DNA of 64,000 bases from Pseudomonas kuykendallii (GTDB taxonomy: Bacteria > Pseudomonadota > Gammaproteobacteria > Pseudomonadales > Pseudomonadaceae): positions 62,001-126,000 of the forward strand of contig NZ_FNNU01000002.1 in NCBI RefSeq assembly GCF_900106975.1. The letters are read 5' to 3'. Made by a program: the position numbers and the translations under genes. Positions 55,604 through 64,000 of the stretch are shown here, piece after piece. The notes under the pieces were generated by a model. That model was not told the origin of the DNA and searched no databases. It saw nothing but the letters and a program-made list of their open reading frames with translations. Position 1 is the stretch's first letter, and every line of letters begins with the position of its first letter.

Positions 55604-56419
55604 CTATTTGCTCTTCCGATTTCGCACATACAGTGACTTTCCTCCCGTAGCCGTTGCTCCGCGTTCTTCCAGTTCAAACTGGGCGCTGTAATGGCGTATC
55701 AGGTCGCTGAGCTTGGAGTAGCCGTATAACCTCACATCGAAGTCCGATTGCAGTTTGGTGATGTTCTGGCCGAGGGCGCCGAGATGGCTCCAGCCGTCTT
55801 CGTCTGAGATGTCTTCGATGGCTTTGGTGATCAGGGCGACCGGGGTTTTCTGCTTGACCGGTTTGGGTGGTGGTGGCGTAACCACCTTTGTTCCAGCGGG
55901 GATTGGAGACTCCTCTCTTTCCGGTATGTTGAAAGCCGCTTGGGTTTTAGTCGCTTCCGTTTCCGCTCTAAGAATTTCCGTATAGATGAACTTGTCGCAA
56001 GCAGACACGAACGGTTTGGGCGTCTTTTGCTCGCCAAAGCCATATACGGTCAGCCCTTCCTCTCGCAACCGCACCGCAAGGCGGGTGAAGTCGCTGTCGC
56101 TGGAGACCAGGCAGAAGCCATCGAAGCGTCCGGTGTAGAGAAGGTCCATGGCGTCGATGATCAGCGAGCTGTCGGTGGCGTTCTTACCGGTGGTATAGGC
56201 GAACTGCTGCATCGGCTGGATGGAATAGTCGAGCAGCGTTTTCTTCCAGCCGCCGAGTTGCGGGCTGGTCCAGTCACCGTAGATACGTTTAACGCTGGCG
56301 ATGCCGTACTTGGCAATTTCCTCGAACAGGCCTTCGACGATGGCGGCGGGTGCGTTGTCAGCGTCGATGAGCACGGCGAGATGCTTCTGTTGGCGTGTTG
56401 GCGCTGCTTTGCTGGCCAT
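55604..56419 (-). CDS. NYN-domain (PIN-like) protein with C-terminal OST-HTH/LOTUS domain
   Basis: A 271-residue protein. The NYN nuclease-like core has AVLIDADNAP (D19, D21), TTGKNATDSSLIIDAMDLLYTG and CLVSSDSDFTRLA (D108, D110). After a Pro/Lys-rich linker, LITKAIEDISDEDGWSHLGALGQ to IRHYSAQFELEERG is an OST-HTH/LOTUS RNA-binding domain. It is probably an RNA-processing enzyme. ATG 56419 is chosen over 56422 for spacing from AAAGGA. Adjacent GC content is lower than in the flanking core genes. Confidence 0.85.
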   Translation of the reverse strand: MASKAAPTRQQKHLAVLIDADNAPAAIVEGLFEEIAKYGIASVKRIYGDWTSPQLGGWKKTLLDYSIQPMQQFAYTTGKNATDSSLIIDAMDLLYTGRFDGFCLVSSDSDFTRLAVRLREEGLTVYGFGEQKTPKPFVSACDKFIYTEILRAETEATKTQAAFNIPEREESPIPAGTKVVTPPPPKPVKQKTPVALITKAIEDISDEDGWSHLGALGQNITKLQSDFDVRLYGYSKLSDLIRHYSAQFELEERGATATGGKSLYVRNRKSK

Positions 56420-56531
56420 CATGGGTCCTTTCGCAGAGTGATGGCCGACCATACTGCGCCACGCATACGATTAGCCATTTTTTCAGGCAAGGGCGCGTGA
56501 AGCGCGGCGTACTGATGGTGACCAGGGAAGG

Positions 56532-56559
56532 AAAAGGCCAGTCGAGCGACTGGCCTTTT
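56532..56559. terminator. Bidirectional terminator between NYN gene and effector operon
   Basis: AAAAGGCCAGTC and GACTGGCCTTTT form a 12-bp stem with GAGC loop; it lies 27 bp past the immunity gene's stop. It shares 33 of about 35 bases with the terminator at 54788, including a following CGTTTG. Confidence 0.9.
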
Positions 56560-56585
56560 CGTTTGCGTGCGCTGTGGGGCCGGGC

Positions 56586-57020
56586 TCAGTCGACCCACTC
56601 CAGAACCATCTGCTCCAGTTCCTCGCGAGTGACCTGGCGGGCCTTGAGGATGCGTATCAGGTCTTCCTTGCTCAGCGGATAATCAGCGAGCAGCCCCTTC
56701 AGGTCATCGGTTTCCACGGCAAAAAGCTGCAGCGGTGGAGCAGACTCGTCGGGCGCGAGACGCTCCATCGAAAGTCGGCCGTTGACCATCACCTGGAGCG
56801 CGTAAATTTCGGGGCCTTCTTCCAGTGCGTACTGATGGTAGAGCACTGTTTCTGAGGGCAGCAGGTAGTACGGCTGGCCGAGTGGGGTAGAGATCAGCGC
56901 GGGCTCTTTCAGGCGAAAGGCGGAGGTTTTATCCATGGCGGGGGCTCTCAGTTGAGTGATCGCGAGGGTGAGGGCTGCGGCAGATAACGCGGCGGCCAGA
57001 TGAGTGATACCTGCTTTCAT
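56586..57020 (-). CDS. Candidate periplasmic immunity protein for the adjacent effector
   Basis: A 144-residue protein with an N-terminal signal or anchor (HLAAALSAAALTLAITQLRAPA) and an acidic soluble body ending in three short helices. I recognise no named family. Its ATG overlaps the stop of the effector-like gene by 4 bp (ATGA). Small, exported, acidic and translationally coupled to a secreted-type protein behind a PAAR gene is the pattern of a type VI immunity protein; this role is inferred. Confidence 0.65.
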   Translation of the reverse strand: MKAGITHLAAALSAAALTLAITQLRAPAMDKTSAFRLKEPALISTPLGQPYYLLPSETVLYHQYALEEGPEIYALQVMVNGRLSMERLAPDESAPPLQLFAVETDDLKGLLADYPLSKEDLIRILKARQVTREELEQMVLEWVD

Positions 57021-57694
57021 TGCCTGCTCCCGTAGGTGTCGATCCTTTCGGCTGGCAGGCGTTTGTTGGCCGCGAGCATCGCGCGCAGGTCTTCGGGCAT
57101 GAACAGCTGTGCCGGCCAGCCGCTGACTCGTGCTGCGGCACGCTCCACCAGGCTCATTCCGCGTCCCTGATTGTGCCTGGCCGTTTCCTGCTCCAACTGC
57201 GGCAGCGCCAAGCGCGCGCCGGCCATGGATAGGGTCACGCAGTTGTTGTTCAGCGCATGATAATCGTCCTGCAGGCGGTACTCGGCCATGTACTTGCCGG
57301 ATGCCCGCAGAGGCTTGCGCCCAGCCAGCAGCGCATCGAAGTGAAGGTTGATCGCCCGTGCCTTCGCTTCGGGTACCGGATAGTGGAAGCCGGCAGTAAC
57401 GCGCTTGTAGCTGTTCTGGCTGGCGATGTAGCGAGAGAAGTCACTCCATACCCTCAGGCGACCTTCGCCGGTCGGGCCTTTCTCACCCGCATATCTACCG
57501 AAATCGTAAACATGATCGGTGCCCTCGGTCGTCACCCGCAGTGCGACGTGACCGTAGGTGTGCTCCTCTCCCTGCGCGTCGGTATAGGGGCCGCCGATCA
57601 GCACTTCCAGTGACGCCGGCTTGACGACGATGGGCGTATGGGCGCCGGTTTTGACTGCCAGGCCGCTTCTGGCCTGGCCGTTGGTACTGTCCAT
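57017..57694 (-). CDS. Candidate T6SS effector with permuted papain-like (His before Cys) motif
   Basis: A 225-residue protein without signal peptide. TYGHVALRV (H49), VYDFGRY (D64) and ALNNNCVTLS (C152) form a His-then-Cys order as in permuted NlpC/P60/LRAT-like cysteine enzymes, which cleave peptidoglycan peptides or lipids. It starts 26 bp after a PAAR-protein gene and overlaps the immunity candidate, so it is probably loaded via PAAR onto the type VI needle. AAGGA lies 10 nt before ATG 57694. Family assignment is by motif only; it could also be lipase-like. Confidence 0.65.
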   Translation of the reverse strand: MDSTNGQARSGLAVKTGAHTPIVVKPASLEVLIGGPYTDAQGEEHTYGHVALRVTTEGTDHVYDFGRYAGEKGPTGEGRLRVWSDFSRYIASQNSYKRVTAGFHYPVPEAKARAINLHFDALLAGRKPLRASGKYMAEYRLQDDYHALNNNCVTLSMAGARLALPQLEQETARHNQGRGMSLVERAAARVSGWPAQLFMPEDLRAMLAANKRLPAERIDTYGSRQ

Positions 57695-57719
57695 GTTCGT
57701 GACGTCCTTGTTGGGTAGC

Positions 57720-58232
57720 TCAGACGCTGCGGGTGATGCCCAGGCGCGGGAACTGCAGGGTGCAGCCGCCGCGCCTGACGCCGTCCAGGCGCGCATGGCC
57801 GTTCGCATCCAGAGCGCCCTGGTGGGTGGCGCCGGCACTGTCGGTTAGCACGTAGGCTTCGTCGGCGTAGGCGCTGCCGTGAATGTCGTGCAGGTCGAAG
57901 CTGACCCAGGTCGGCGTGTCGCGCAGGTGATTGAGGAACGACACCGGCGCGAAGCTGGCGCCGCCGCCCACCAGCACGTTCCCCGAGCCGGAAACGATCG
58001 CGCCGCCGTGCGCGGTGGCGCTGCCGAGGTAGGCGATCGGCTTGCCGTTGACGTAGATGCCCGGCATGCCGGTGCTGATCGCGTCGCCGCAGCCGGTGGG
58101 GTCGCCGATCCGCGCGGCGGGCAGGTGGTTGATCAGTACATCGGGGGAGCCGGCGCTGATCGGGTTGGGCCCGTGCCCGGGCTTTGGGCAGGCGTCGGTA
58201 TCGGAAACGCGTGCGGCGGGTTTTCCTGACAT
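57720..58232 (-). CDS. PAAR-domain protein with C-terminal transthyretin-like extension
   Basis: A 170-residue T6SS spike-tip protein. The PAAR domain (about 1-100) has repeats such as KPAARVSDTDACPKPGH, INHLPAARIGDPTGCGD, VNGKPIAYLGSATAHGG with Cys/His zinc ligands. Residues about 107-168 (WVSFDLHDIHGS; HQGALDANGHARLDGVRRGGC) form a TTR/carboxypeptidase-regulatory-like fold that often recruits effectors. AGGAG is 7 nt before ATG 58232. First gene of the PAAR-effector-immunity operon. No structural T6SS genes are in the window. Confidence 0.85.
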   Translation of the reverse strand: MSGKPAARVSDTDACPKPGHGPNPISAGSPDVLINHLPAARIGDPTGCGDAISTGMPGIYVNGKPIAYLGSATAHGGAIVSGSGNVLVGGGASFAPVSFLNHLRDTPTWVSFDLHDIHGSAYADEAYVLTDSAGATHQGALDANGHARLDGVRRGGCTLQFPRLGITRSV

Positions 58233-58556
58233 GGCGAGCTCCTTGTCTGTCGATACGGCGTTTGCCGCGATCGCCCCGATCCCTGGGGCCTGGTCAAGTT
58301 GCCAGCTTTGCGGGCTCCGGGCCTGATCCAAGTCAGGCCGTGGGAACACGCGCGGCGTGCGATGCGACGGGCTTCACGATTGCGCATGGGGGCAGGCGAC
58401 GTCGCAGACACATGGCGCGCCGCGCCTGGCGCCCCGACGGCGAAGTTGCCTTGCGAGCGGCATTGCGGCACTTCTATTGCTTGTGTCCGTCACATCAGCA
58501 CAACCTGGGTGCGCTTTACTCATGCGCGCCCTTCGATGATCTAAGGACCAGATCCG
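58233..58556. other. Divergent intergenic region, PAAR gene to lipoprotein gene
   Basis: No convincing gene in 324 bp. Short frames are present on both strands but lack ribosome sites or recognisable products. It must contain the leftward PAAR promoter and the rightward lipoprotein promoter. Confidence 0.4.
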
Positions 58557-59321
58557 ATGTACCTGTCTTTTCGCGACCTTGTCGCCCGTCTGCCTCGTGC
58601 GCTGCCCGTGCGCGCGGGTTGGTTGCTGCTAGCGCTGCTGGCGCTGACGGGCGGCTGCGCCCGGCATCAGGACCACCAGGCGTTCGTCGGCAACAAGAGC
58701 CCGGTCAAGCCCAGCGAGTTCTTCCAGACCCATTCCGACCGCCTGGCCACGATCGCCATGCGCAACAACCTGAACAGCCTCTACCAGTTGCTCGACAAGC
58801 TCTACCGGCGTAACCCGCGGGAATGGCGCAAGACCGGCCTGCCGAGCATCGAGGCGGCGGAGAAACGGGTGCAGATGGGCATCGAGAAGGACCAGCCGCT
58901 GGCTTCGCTCGGCGGGCGCAAGGACGTGGCGGCGCTCAGCTATGCGCTGAGCAACGAGTTTCAGGGCGACCGCGTCGGCGCTTTCATCTACGCCGTCGGC
59001 AGCATGCTGATCACCGCCCACGGCGGCAGCACCGAGTTCTACCTCACCGACTCGCTGAACGCGCAGTTCATCAACAACGCCGCGCGCAACATCGAGAAGG
59101 CCACCTGGATGCTGACCAGCAGGCGCGACCTTCAGGGCAATCCCTGGCTGCTGTCCAACGAGATTTCCGCCGACGCGCGCAACCTCAGCTTCGCCGTGGA
59201 ATTCGGCAAGATCGTCGCGCGACTGGACCTGCTCAGCGACGTGCTCGATGAGCGCTACCGGCGCATCGGCGTCAATTACGCCCAGGGCCTGCTGTTCCTC
59301 AACTTCCTGCCGGTGCAGTAG
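58557..59321 (+). CDS. Lipoprotein of unknown function
   Basis: A 254-residue lipoprotein: signal ending LLALLALTGGCAR with lipobox LTGGC, then a mainly helical body (RLATIAMRNNLNSLYQLLDKLYRRNPREWRK; AISYAL-type helix; GSMLITAHGGSTEFYLTDSLN). It resembles conserved Pseudomonas envelope proteins but I know no function. AAGGA precedes ATG 58557. It stands alone before the chemoreceptor gene. Confidence 0.78.
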   Translation: MYLSFRDLVARLPRALPVRAGWLLLALLALTGGCARHQDHQAFVGNKSPVKPSEFFQTHSDRLATIAMRNNLNSLYQLLDKLYRRNPREWRKTGLPSIEAAEKRVQMGIEKDQPLASLGGRKDVAALSYALSNEFQGDRVGAFIYAVGSMLITAHGGSTEFYLTDSLNAQFINNAARNIEKATWMLTSRRDLQGNPWLLSNEISADARNLSFAVEFGKIVARLDLLSDVLDERYRRIGVNYAQGLLFLNFLPVQ

Positions 59322-59469
59322 CGCGTGCCGCCTTTGCGGCCAGCAACTACGCTGATGTTGGCCCTGATTGCCTGCCCTCATCAAAAGCCGCGGCGGGCCG
59401 ATACCCTCGACCAGAACGCGGCGTCCCCGCCGTCCCCGTAGCGTTTGGCCCCCCGGAAGGCTGCCCAGC

Positions 59470-61470
59470 ATGAACGCACTGCATACCATCAAGGCTCGCT
59501 ACACCCTGACTTTCGTCGTCTTCATCGTTCTGCTGGTGATCGCCACGGTGCTCGGCATCCGCCGGTTCGTCACGCCGATGCTGGTGGATGCCGGCAAGCA
59601 GATCACCCTGGCGCAGGTCGGCGAGATCGGCTCGCGGATCAAGCTGGAGCTGGCCCAGGTCCAGGCTCAGTCGCGCAGCATCACGCAGACCATCCCGCTG
59701 CTCGACAGCGACACGATCGACCGCGTGCTGCCCGGGCTGGTCGACCAGTACGGCGACGCCAAGGTGTTCGGCGGCGGCATCTGGCCGCTGCCGGACAAAC
59801 GCACGCCGGGGCGCGCCAAGCACAGCACGTTCTACCACCGCGATGCCTCGGGAAAGCTGACGCTCAACGAGCACTGGAACTCCGCCGAATCGCTCAACTA
59901 CTTCGAGCAGCCCTGGCACCGCGCCGGCATGCAGGCCCCGCGCGGTCATTGCGCGTGGGCCGCGGCCTACCAGGACGAAGCCAGCGCCGAACCGCGCACC
60001 AACTGCGCGATGACCATCTACAAGGACGGCGAGCCCTACGGCGTGTCCACCATCGACCTGACGCTGGGCTTCTTCAACGCGCTGGTGGCGCAGAAGGAGA
60101 AGGACATCCAGGGCGAGGTCATGGTGGTCGAGGCCGACGGCAAGATCCTCAGCAACCAGCCGGAGATCAGCGGCAACATCGTGCTGAAGAACGTCTCCGA
60201 CCTGGCCGCGCAGTCGCCCTTCATCGCCGCCGTTCAGGCGGCGCTGAAGGTGCCGAACCGTGCCGAGCGCTATGAAAGCGAGTACGAAAGCGCCGGCGGC
60301 GAAGACTTCACCTTCTTCCTTTCGCTCATCGAGGGCACGCCCTGGCTGCTGGCCGCGGCGTTGCCGACCAGCCACCTGACGGCCAAGAGCGACACCGTGC
60401 TGAAGACCCTCAGCTGGCTGCAGATTCCCATGGTGATCGTGCTGCTGCTGCTGATGCTGTTCGCCCTCGGCCAGTTGATGGGTCGCCTGGGGGTGCTCAA
60501 GGCGAACATCGACTCGCTCTCCGCCGGCGACGCCGACCTGACCCGGCGCATCGCCCTCAAGGGCCACGACGAGGTCGACGACGTGGGTGTGTCGGTCAAC
60601 CGCTTCATCGAGTACCTGCAGAACATGATGGTCGACGTGAGCAAGGCGACAACCCAGATCGCCAGCGAGATCGGCCACCTCAAGCAGCTGTCGCAGCAGA
60701 CCAACCTGGCGCTGTCGCGGCACGCGTCGGAGACCGATCAGGCGGTGACGGCGATCACCGAGATGAGCTCCACCGCCGACTCGGTGGCGCAGAGCGCCAC
60801 GGAAACCGCCAGCTTCACCCAGCGCGCCAACATGAACGCACAGAGCACCCGCGAGGTGGTGGAAGACGCCGCGGGCAGCGTGCGTGCGCTGGTCGACGAG
60901 GTGGACGCCGCCACCGCCAAGGTGCAGGCCATGCAGGACGATGCGCAGCGCATCAACACCGTGCTCGGCGTGATCGGCGAGATCGCCGGGCAGACCAACC
61001 TGCTGGCCCTCAACGCGGCCATCGAGGCGGCCCGCGCCGGCGAGCAGGGCCGCGGTTTCGCCGTGGTCGCCGATGAGGTCCGCGCGCTGGCCGGGCGCAC
61101 CCAGCAGAGCACCTCGGAGATCAACGACATGCTCACGCGCCTGCAGCAGGGCGTCAGTTCCGCGGTCAGCGCCATGGAGAAGACCAAGTCCAGCTGCCAG
61201 GCGACGGCCGACAACACCGCCCGGGTTACCCAGGGGCTCGACGAGATGGTCACCTCGGTGGTGCACATCACCGACCTCAGCACGCAGATCGCCACCGCCG
61301 CCGAGGAGCAGAGCGCGGTGTCCGAGGAGATCAACAAGAACATGGTGGCGGTGCGCGAACTGGTCGAGGAACTGGTCGGCAGCGGCGTCAGCGTCGACCG
61401 CAGCACCGAAGGGCTGATGAGTTCCAACCAGCGGCTGATCGCGCTGGTGCAGCGCTTCAGGGTGCACTGA
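59470..61470 (+). CDS. Methyl-accepting chemotaxis protein with Cache-type sensor
   Basis: A 666-residue chemoreceptor: TM1 about 11-31, a large periplasmic dCache-like domain (about 35-310; the segment [19 protein letters not shown] is typical), TM2 about 316-338, HAMP ([25 protein letters not shown]) and a cytoplasmic signalling rod with the hairpin [22 protein letters not shown]. No NWETF-like CheR tether at the end. Ligand unknown; dCache receptors often bind amino acids, polyamines or purines. ATG 59470 follows GGAAGG; the frame is open further upstream. Confidence 0.9.
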   Translation: MNALHTIKARYTLTFVVFIVLLVIATVLGIRRFVTPMLVDAGKQITLAQVGEIGSRIKLELAQVQAQSRSITQTIPLLDSDTIDRVLPGLVDQYGDAKVFGGGIWPLPDKRTPGRAKHSTFYHRDASGKLTLNEHWNSAESLNYFEQPWHRAGMQAPRGHCAWAAAYQDEASAEPRTNCAMTIYKDGEPYGVSTIDLTLGFFNALVAQKEKDIQGEVMVVEADGKILSNQPEISGNIVLKNVSDLAAQSPFIAAVQAALKVPNRAERYESEYESAGGEDFTFFLSLIEGTPWLLAAALPTSHLTAKSDTVLKTLSWLQIPMVIVLLLLMLFALGQLMGRLGVLKANIDSLSAGDADLTRRIALKGHDEVDDVGVSVNRFIEYLQNMMVDVSKATTQIASEIGHLKQLSQQTNLALSRHASETDQAVTAITEMSSTADSVAQSATETASFTQRANMNAQSTREVVEDAAGSVRALVDEVDAATAKVQAMQDDAQRINTVLGVIGEIAGQTNLLALNAAIEAARAGEQGRGFAVVADEVRALAGRTQQSTSEINDMLTRLQQGVSSAVSAMEKTKSSCQATADNTARVTQGLDEMVTSVVHITDLSTQIATAAEEQSAVSEEINKNMVAVRELVEELVGSGVSVDRSTEGLMSSNQRLIALVQRFRVH

Positions 61471-61738
61471 GAACCTGTCCGGGATCGGGCGCCTTCTCAT
61501 TTCACAACGCGAAAACGTCGCCTCCTCGGGTGTTCGCCTTGCCTGGCGTTGTCGCCGGATCGTGAACAGATTCCGATACCCGGAATTCCGTCTCGCTGCG
61601 CAGGGCCGGTCGGCGCGGAGTGCGTCTCGCGCGTTCGCATCGGCGCTTTCCTTGACGTGCGTCCGCCAGTGTCGCGATGCCGCGCGGCATAGTCGGCGGC
61701 GACGCGGGCCACCGGCCCGCGGTAAAGGACGACTCTCG

Positions 61739-62368
61739 ATGCGTATTCCGTTTCTCCTGCTGATCAGCCTGCTGGCCTTCGGCGCGCACGCCGACGACGA
61801 AGACGCGATGGCGCGCTTCAACTACCTGATGGGCGACGCCACGCTGCGCCAGAAGGCCTACGAGGCCGGCCAGGAGCGCATCGTCCTGTGCGGGCATTGC
61901 CACGGCAAGGATGGCAACAGCAAGCGCGACTACATCCCCAACCTGGCGGCGCAGAATCCGCTGTACCTGTTCCGCTCGTTCGAGAAGTTCGCCGACGGCG
62001 AACGCAACAACTACGTCATGTCGAGCCTGGCGAAATCGCTGAGCCTGGAGGAGCGCGTCGACATCGCCATCTACTTCAGTCAGCAGAAGGTCGTGCCGTT
62101 GCCGGCGGTTGGCGACGCAGCGCAGCGCGCGCACGGCAAGGCGCTGTTCGACAGCGTCTGCCATGCCTGTCACGGTCCCCGTGGCGAAGGCCAGGAAAAG
62201 GCCCCGCGGCTGGCCGGGCAGTCGGCGGAATACGTGCGCCTGGCGCTGACCCGCTACCACGACAAGGACCCGCGCCGCGCGTTGTCGGTGATGTACTCGG
62301 TGGCCGCCGGCCTGACGCCGGATGACATCGAAGGCGTCGCCGCCTACGTCCAGCAACTGACGCCCTGA
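61739..62368 (+). CDS. Di-haem cytochrome c (c4-like)
   Basis: A 209-residue exported cytochrome: signal MRIPFLLLISLLAFGAHA, haem motifs CGHCH (51-55) and CHACH (141-145), and methionines in YVMSSLAK and ALSVMYSVAAG as likely sixth ligands. The two-domain layout fits cytochrome c4 / class I. It carries electrons in the periplasm to oxidases. A shared terminator follows. Confidence 0.9.
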   Translation: MRIPFLLLISLLAFGAHADDEDAMARFNYLMGDATLRQKAYEAGQERIVLCGHCHGKDGNSKRDYIPNLAAQNPLYLFRSFEKFADGERNNYVMSSLAKSLSLEERVDIAIYFSQQKVVPLPAVGDAAQRAHGKALFDSVCHACHGPRGEGQEKAPRLAGQSAEYVRLALTRYHDKDPRRALSVMYSVAAGLTPDDIEGVAAYVQQLTP

Positions 62369-62378
62369 GCGTCAGCGC

Positions 62379-62411
62379 AAAAAAAAGCCCGGCATTGGCC
62401 GGGCTTTTTCG
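62379..62411. terminator. Bidirectional terminator between cytochrome c and yjdM
   Basis: AAAAAAAAGCCCGGC and GCCGGGCTTTTT form a 7-bp GC stem extended by A-T pairs with ATTG loop. It serves both convergent genes. Confidence 0.92.
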
Positions 62412-62424
62412 TGTCCGAGTCGCA

Positions 62425-62766
62425 TCAGACCTTGCGGACGAATTCCGACTTGAGCTTCATCGCGCCGATGCCGTCGATCTTGCAGTCGATGTCGTGGTCG
62501 CCGTCGACCAGGCGGATGCCCTTGACCTTGGTGCCGACCTTGACCACCAGCGAGGAGCCCTTGACCTTGAGGTCCTTGATCACGCTGACGGTGTCGCCGT
62601 CCTGCAGCACGTTGCCGACCGAATCCTTGATCACCTTCGCGTCCTCGCCGGGTGCGGCTTCGGCGCTGGCCGACCATTCGTGGGCGCACTCCGGGCACAC
62701 CAGCATGGCGCCGTCTTCATAGGTGTATTCGGAATTGCACTGGGGGCAGGCTGGCAGGGTGCTCAC
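62425..62766 (-). CDS. yjdM: YjdM/PhnA-family zinc-ribbon protein
   Basis: A 113-residue protein: N-terminal zinc ribbon C7-x2-C10 and C24-x2-C27 ([17 protein letters not shown]), then the PhnA C-terminal beta domain ([25 protein letters not shown]). Named for proximity to phosphonate genes in E. coli but without proven phosphonate role. GTG at 62766 is chosen since GGAG lies 6 nt before it and the ribbon starts at residue 7. Confidence 0.9.
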   Translation of the reverse strand: MSTLPACPQCNSEYTYEDGAMLVCPECAHEWSASAEAAPGEDAKVIKDSVGNVLQDGDTVSVIKDLKVKGSSLVVKVGTKVKGIRLVDGDHDIDCKIDGIGAMKLKSEFVRKV

Positions 62767-62872
62767 GGGAGACTCCTCGGTCGGAAAGCGAAAGGCCGCG
62801 GATTGTATAGGGTTTTGTCTTCCTTGGCCCGCGCGTGGCCACTCCGTGGCGGCGATCACGGCCCCGGCCGCT

Positions 62873-63796
62873 CTAGATCGCGGACAGGCGCGTGGCCAGG
62901 TCGTGCTGGCGGAAATGCTCGACGACGAAGTCGATGAACGCCCGCGTCTTCGCCGGCAGGATGCGCTGCGCCGGGAAGTAGAGACTCAGTGCGCCGCCGT
63001 CCACGTACCACTCCGGCAGCACGCGGCGCAGGCGGCCGTCGTTCAGGTACGCCGCCGCGTGCGGCAGGCTGACCAGCGCCACTCCGTAACCCAGGCTGGC
63101 GGCCTGGCACGCGGCGCCCGGGTCGCTCAGGGTCATGCGCGGCTTCAGCGTGACCGGCGCCTGCTGGTTGTCGCGTGTGCGCAGCGGCCAGGTACGGATG
63201 CGCCCGGTCTGTGGCGAGCGGATCAGGATGCCGTCCAGCGCCGCCAGGTCCTGCGGATGCCGTGGCTCGGCACCGCCGGCGAAGTAGTCCGGCGCGGCCA
63301 CCAGCACGCGATGCGCCGGGGCGAGCTCGCGGGCGATCACGCCGGGCGGCAGCTCGAAGCCGCCGCCGATGGCGGCGTCGAAGCCCTGGCCGATGAGGTC
63401 GACCTGACGATTGTCGAAATGCCAGTCCGGTTCGATGGCCGGGTAGCGGGCGAGAAACTCGCCCAGCAGCGGCACCATGTAGTCGATGGCGAACGCCAGC
63501 CCCATGCTGACCTTCAGCGTGCCGGAGGGCTGCCCGGCGCTGTTGCCAAGATTGGCCAGCGCGCTCTTGATGCTGGCCAGGCCCTCGCTGACCTCGCCGA
63601 GGAAGCGCTCGCCGTCCTCGGTGAGGCTCAACCTCCGCGTGCTGCGCTGGAACAGCCGCACGCCCATGCTCGCTTCCAGCCGGGCGACGTTCTTGCCCAC
63701 CGCTGCGGGCGTCAATCCAAGGCGCCGCGCGGCTTCGGCGAAGCTGCCGGCCTCCGCGCTGCGGACGAAGCAATCGATGGCGTTGAGCGTTTCCAT
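62873..63796 (-). CDS. LysR-family transcriptional regulator
   Basis: A 307-residue LysR protein: helix-turn-helix [34 protein letters not shown] (about 18-51) and effector domain. It is divergent from an SDR gene at 63910, its probable target. The region 63797-63909 must hold both promoters. Confidence 0.88.
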   Translation of the reverse strand: METLNAIDCFVRSAEAGSFAEAARRLGLTPAAVGKNVARLEASMGVRLFQRSTRRLSLTEDGERFLGEVSEGLASIKSALANLGNSAGQPSGTLKVSMGLAFAIDYMVPLLGEFLARYPAIEPDWHFDNRQVDLIGQGFDAAIGGGFELPPGVIARELAPAHRVLVAAPDYFAGGAEPRHPQDLAALDGILIRSPQTGRIRTWPLRTRDNQQAPVTLKPRMTLSDPGAACQAASLGYGVALVSLPHAAAYLNDGRLRRVLPEWYVDGGALSLYFPAQRILPAKTRAFIDFVVEHFRQHDLATRLSAI

Positions 63797-63909
63797 GGGC
63801 GCCTACGTAAACCGTTGGTTCATTCAGCGTATAGGGATTGCCGGCTAATCGGTATCGATTGAGCGGTAGATACTGGACCTCTCTTTCACCGAACACCCAG
63901 GAGACACCC

Positions 63910-64000
63910 ATGAGCACATTCGGTAGCAACACCCTTGGCGGCAAGATTGCCCTGGTCCAGGGCGGTTCGCGCGGCATCGGCGCCGCCATCGTCGAGCGCC
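63910..64000 (+). CDS. Short-chain dehydrogenase/reductase, cut by window end
   Basis: The first 30 residues are visible: LGGKIALVQGGSRGIGAAIVER, with the SDR cofactor loop GGSRGIG. AGGAG precedes ATG 63910. The remainder lies outside the window, so substrate cannot be judged. It is divergent from the LysR gene, which probably regulates it. Confidence 0.85.
   Translation, partial: MSTFGSNTLGGKIALVQGGSRGIGAAIVER

Noticed and set aside
59347-61821. 824-residue open frame on the minus strand
   Set aside because: Shadow of the chemoreceptor gene; the product is low-complexity and matches no family.

Overview
The window is GC-rich, gene-dense DNA that reads as a Pseudomonas chromosome, probably from the P. 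aeruginosa relatives (P. nitroreducens / citronellolis / knackmussii-like); the species assignment is inference. Supporting points are the bauR-bauA-bauC beta-alanine genes, the CueR/CopA/CopZ copper set, and a block of purine genes in an order resembling PAO1 PA0130-PA0148 (order recalled, not searched). No rRNA, tRNA, CRISPR array or transposase was seen.

Layout. 0-10.2 kb: GrpB-like protein (cut by the window edge), two DUF4136 lipoproteins, tRNA methyltransferase CmoM, a MazG-like pyrophosphohydrolase, a fatty-acid type module (MaoC dehydratase and long FabG-like reductase, divergent from a thiolase), a HAD enzyme, Ada, and a RIO-type kinase. 10.2-19.3 kb: copper section with cueR, copA, cytochrome b561, copZ, an apparently frameshifted Bcr/CflA transporter, a quinone-oxidoreductase/LysR pair, DUF2946 and a PCuAC chaperone. 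Two MerR-type operators with 19-bp promoter spacing precede copA and copZ.

19.3-51.6 kb is dominated by purine/nucleobase uptake and breakdown: adenine/adenosine deaminase, two 2OG-Fe(II) oxygenases, two BMP-type nucleoside-binding proteins, a nucleoside ABC transporter (two permeases, one double ATPase), 8-oxoguanine-type deaminase, a CDA-fold nucleoside deaminase, an NMT1-type ABC transporter, a RutR-like TetR regulator and a xanthine/uracil-type permease. Three similar inverted repeats (upstream of the BMP gene, the ABC ATPase and the permease) resemble the known RutR operator and suggest one regulon. Interspersed are a ChaA-like antiporter, Rieske oxygenase, GntP permease, an HlyD/ABC-2 exporter lacking an ATPase, a split chromate transporter, a SulP transporter and a MerR-controlled membrane protein.

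50.7-54.8 kb: bauR, bauA, bauC. 54.8-58.3 kb: a more AT-rich accessory patch, partly bracketed by two near-identical terminators, with a YecR-like lipoprotein, a NYN/LOTUS-type protein and a type VI secretion cargo module (PAAR-TTR protein, candidate permuted papain-like effector, secreted candidate immunity protein). 58.5-64 kb: lipoprotein, Cache-type chemoreceptor, di-haem cytochrome c, YjdM, and a LysR regulator divergent from an SDR cut by the window end.

Several families of GTAGGGTG-headed intergenic palindromes occur, including a 159-bp tandem repeat at about 46.5-46.8 kb. The most interesting items are the PAAR-effector-immunity module, the six-gene oxygenase/hydrolase/ABC/deaminase operon at 41.6-46.3 kb, and the RutR-like operator set.
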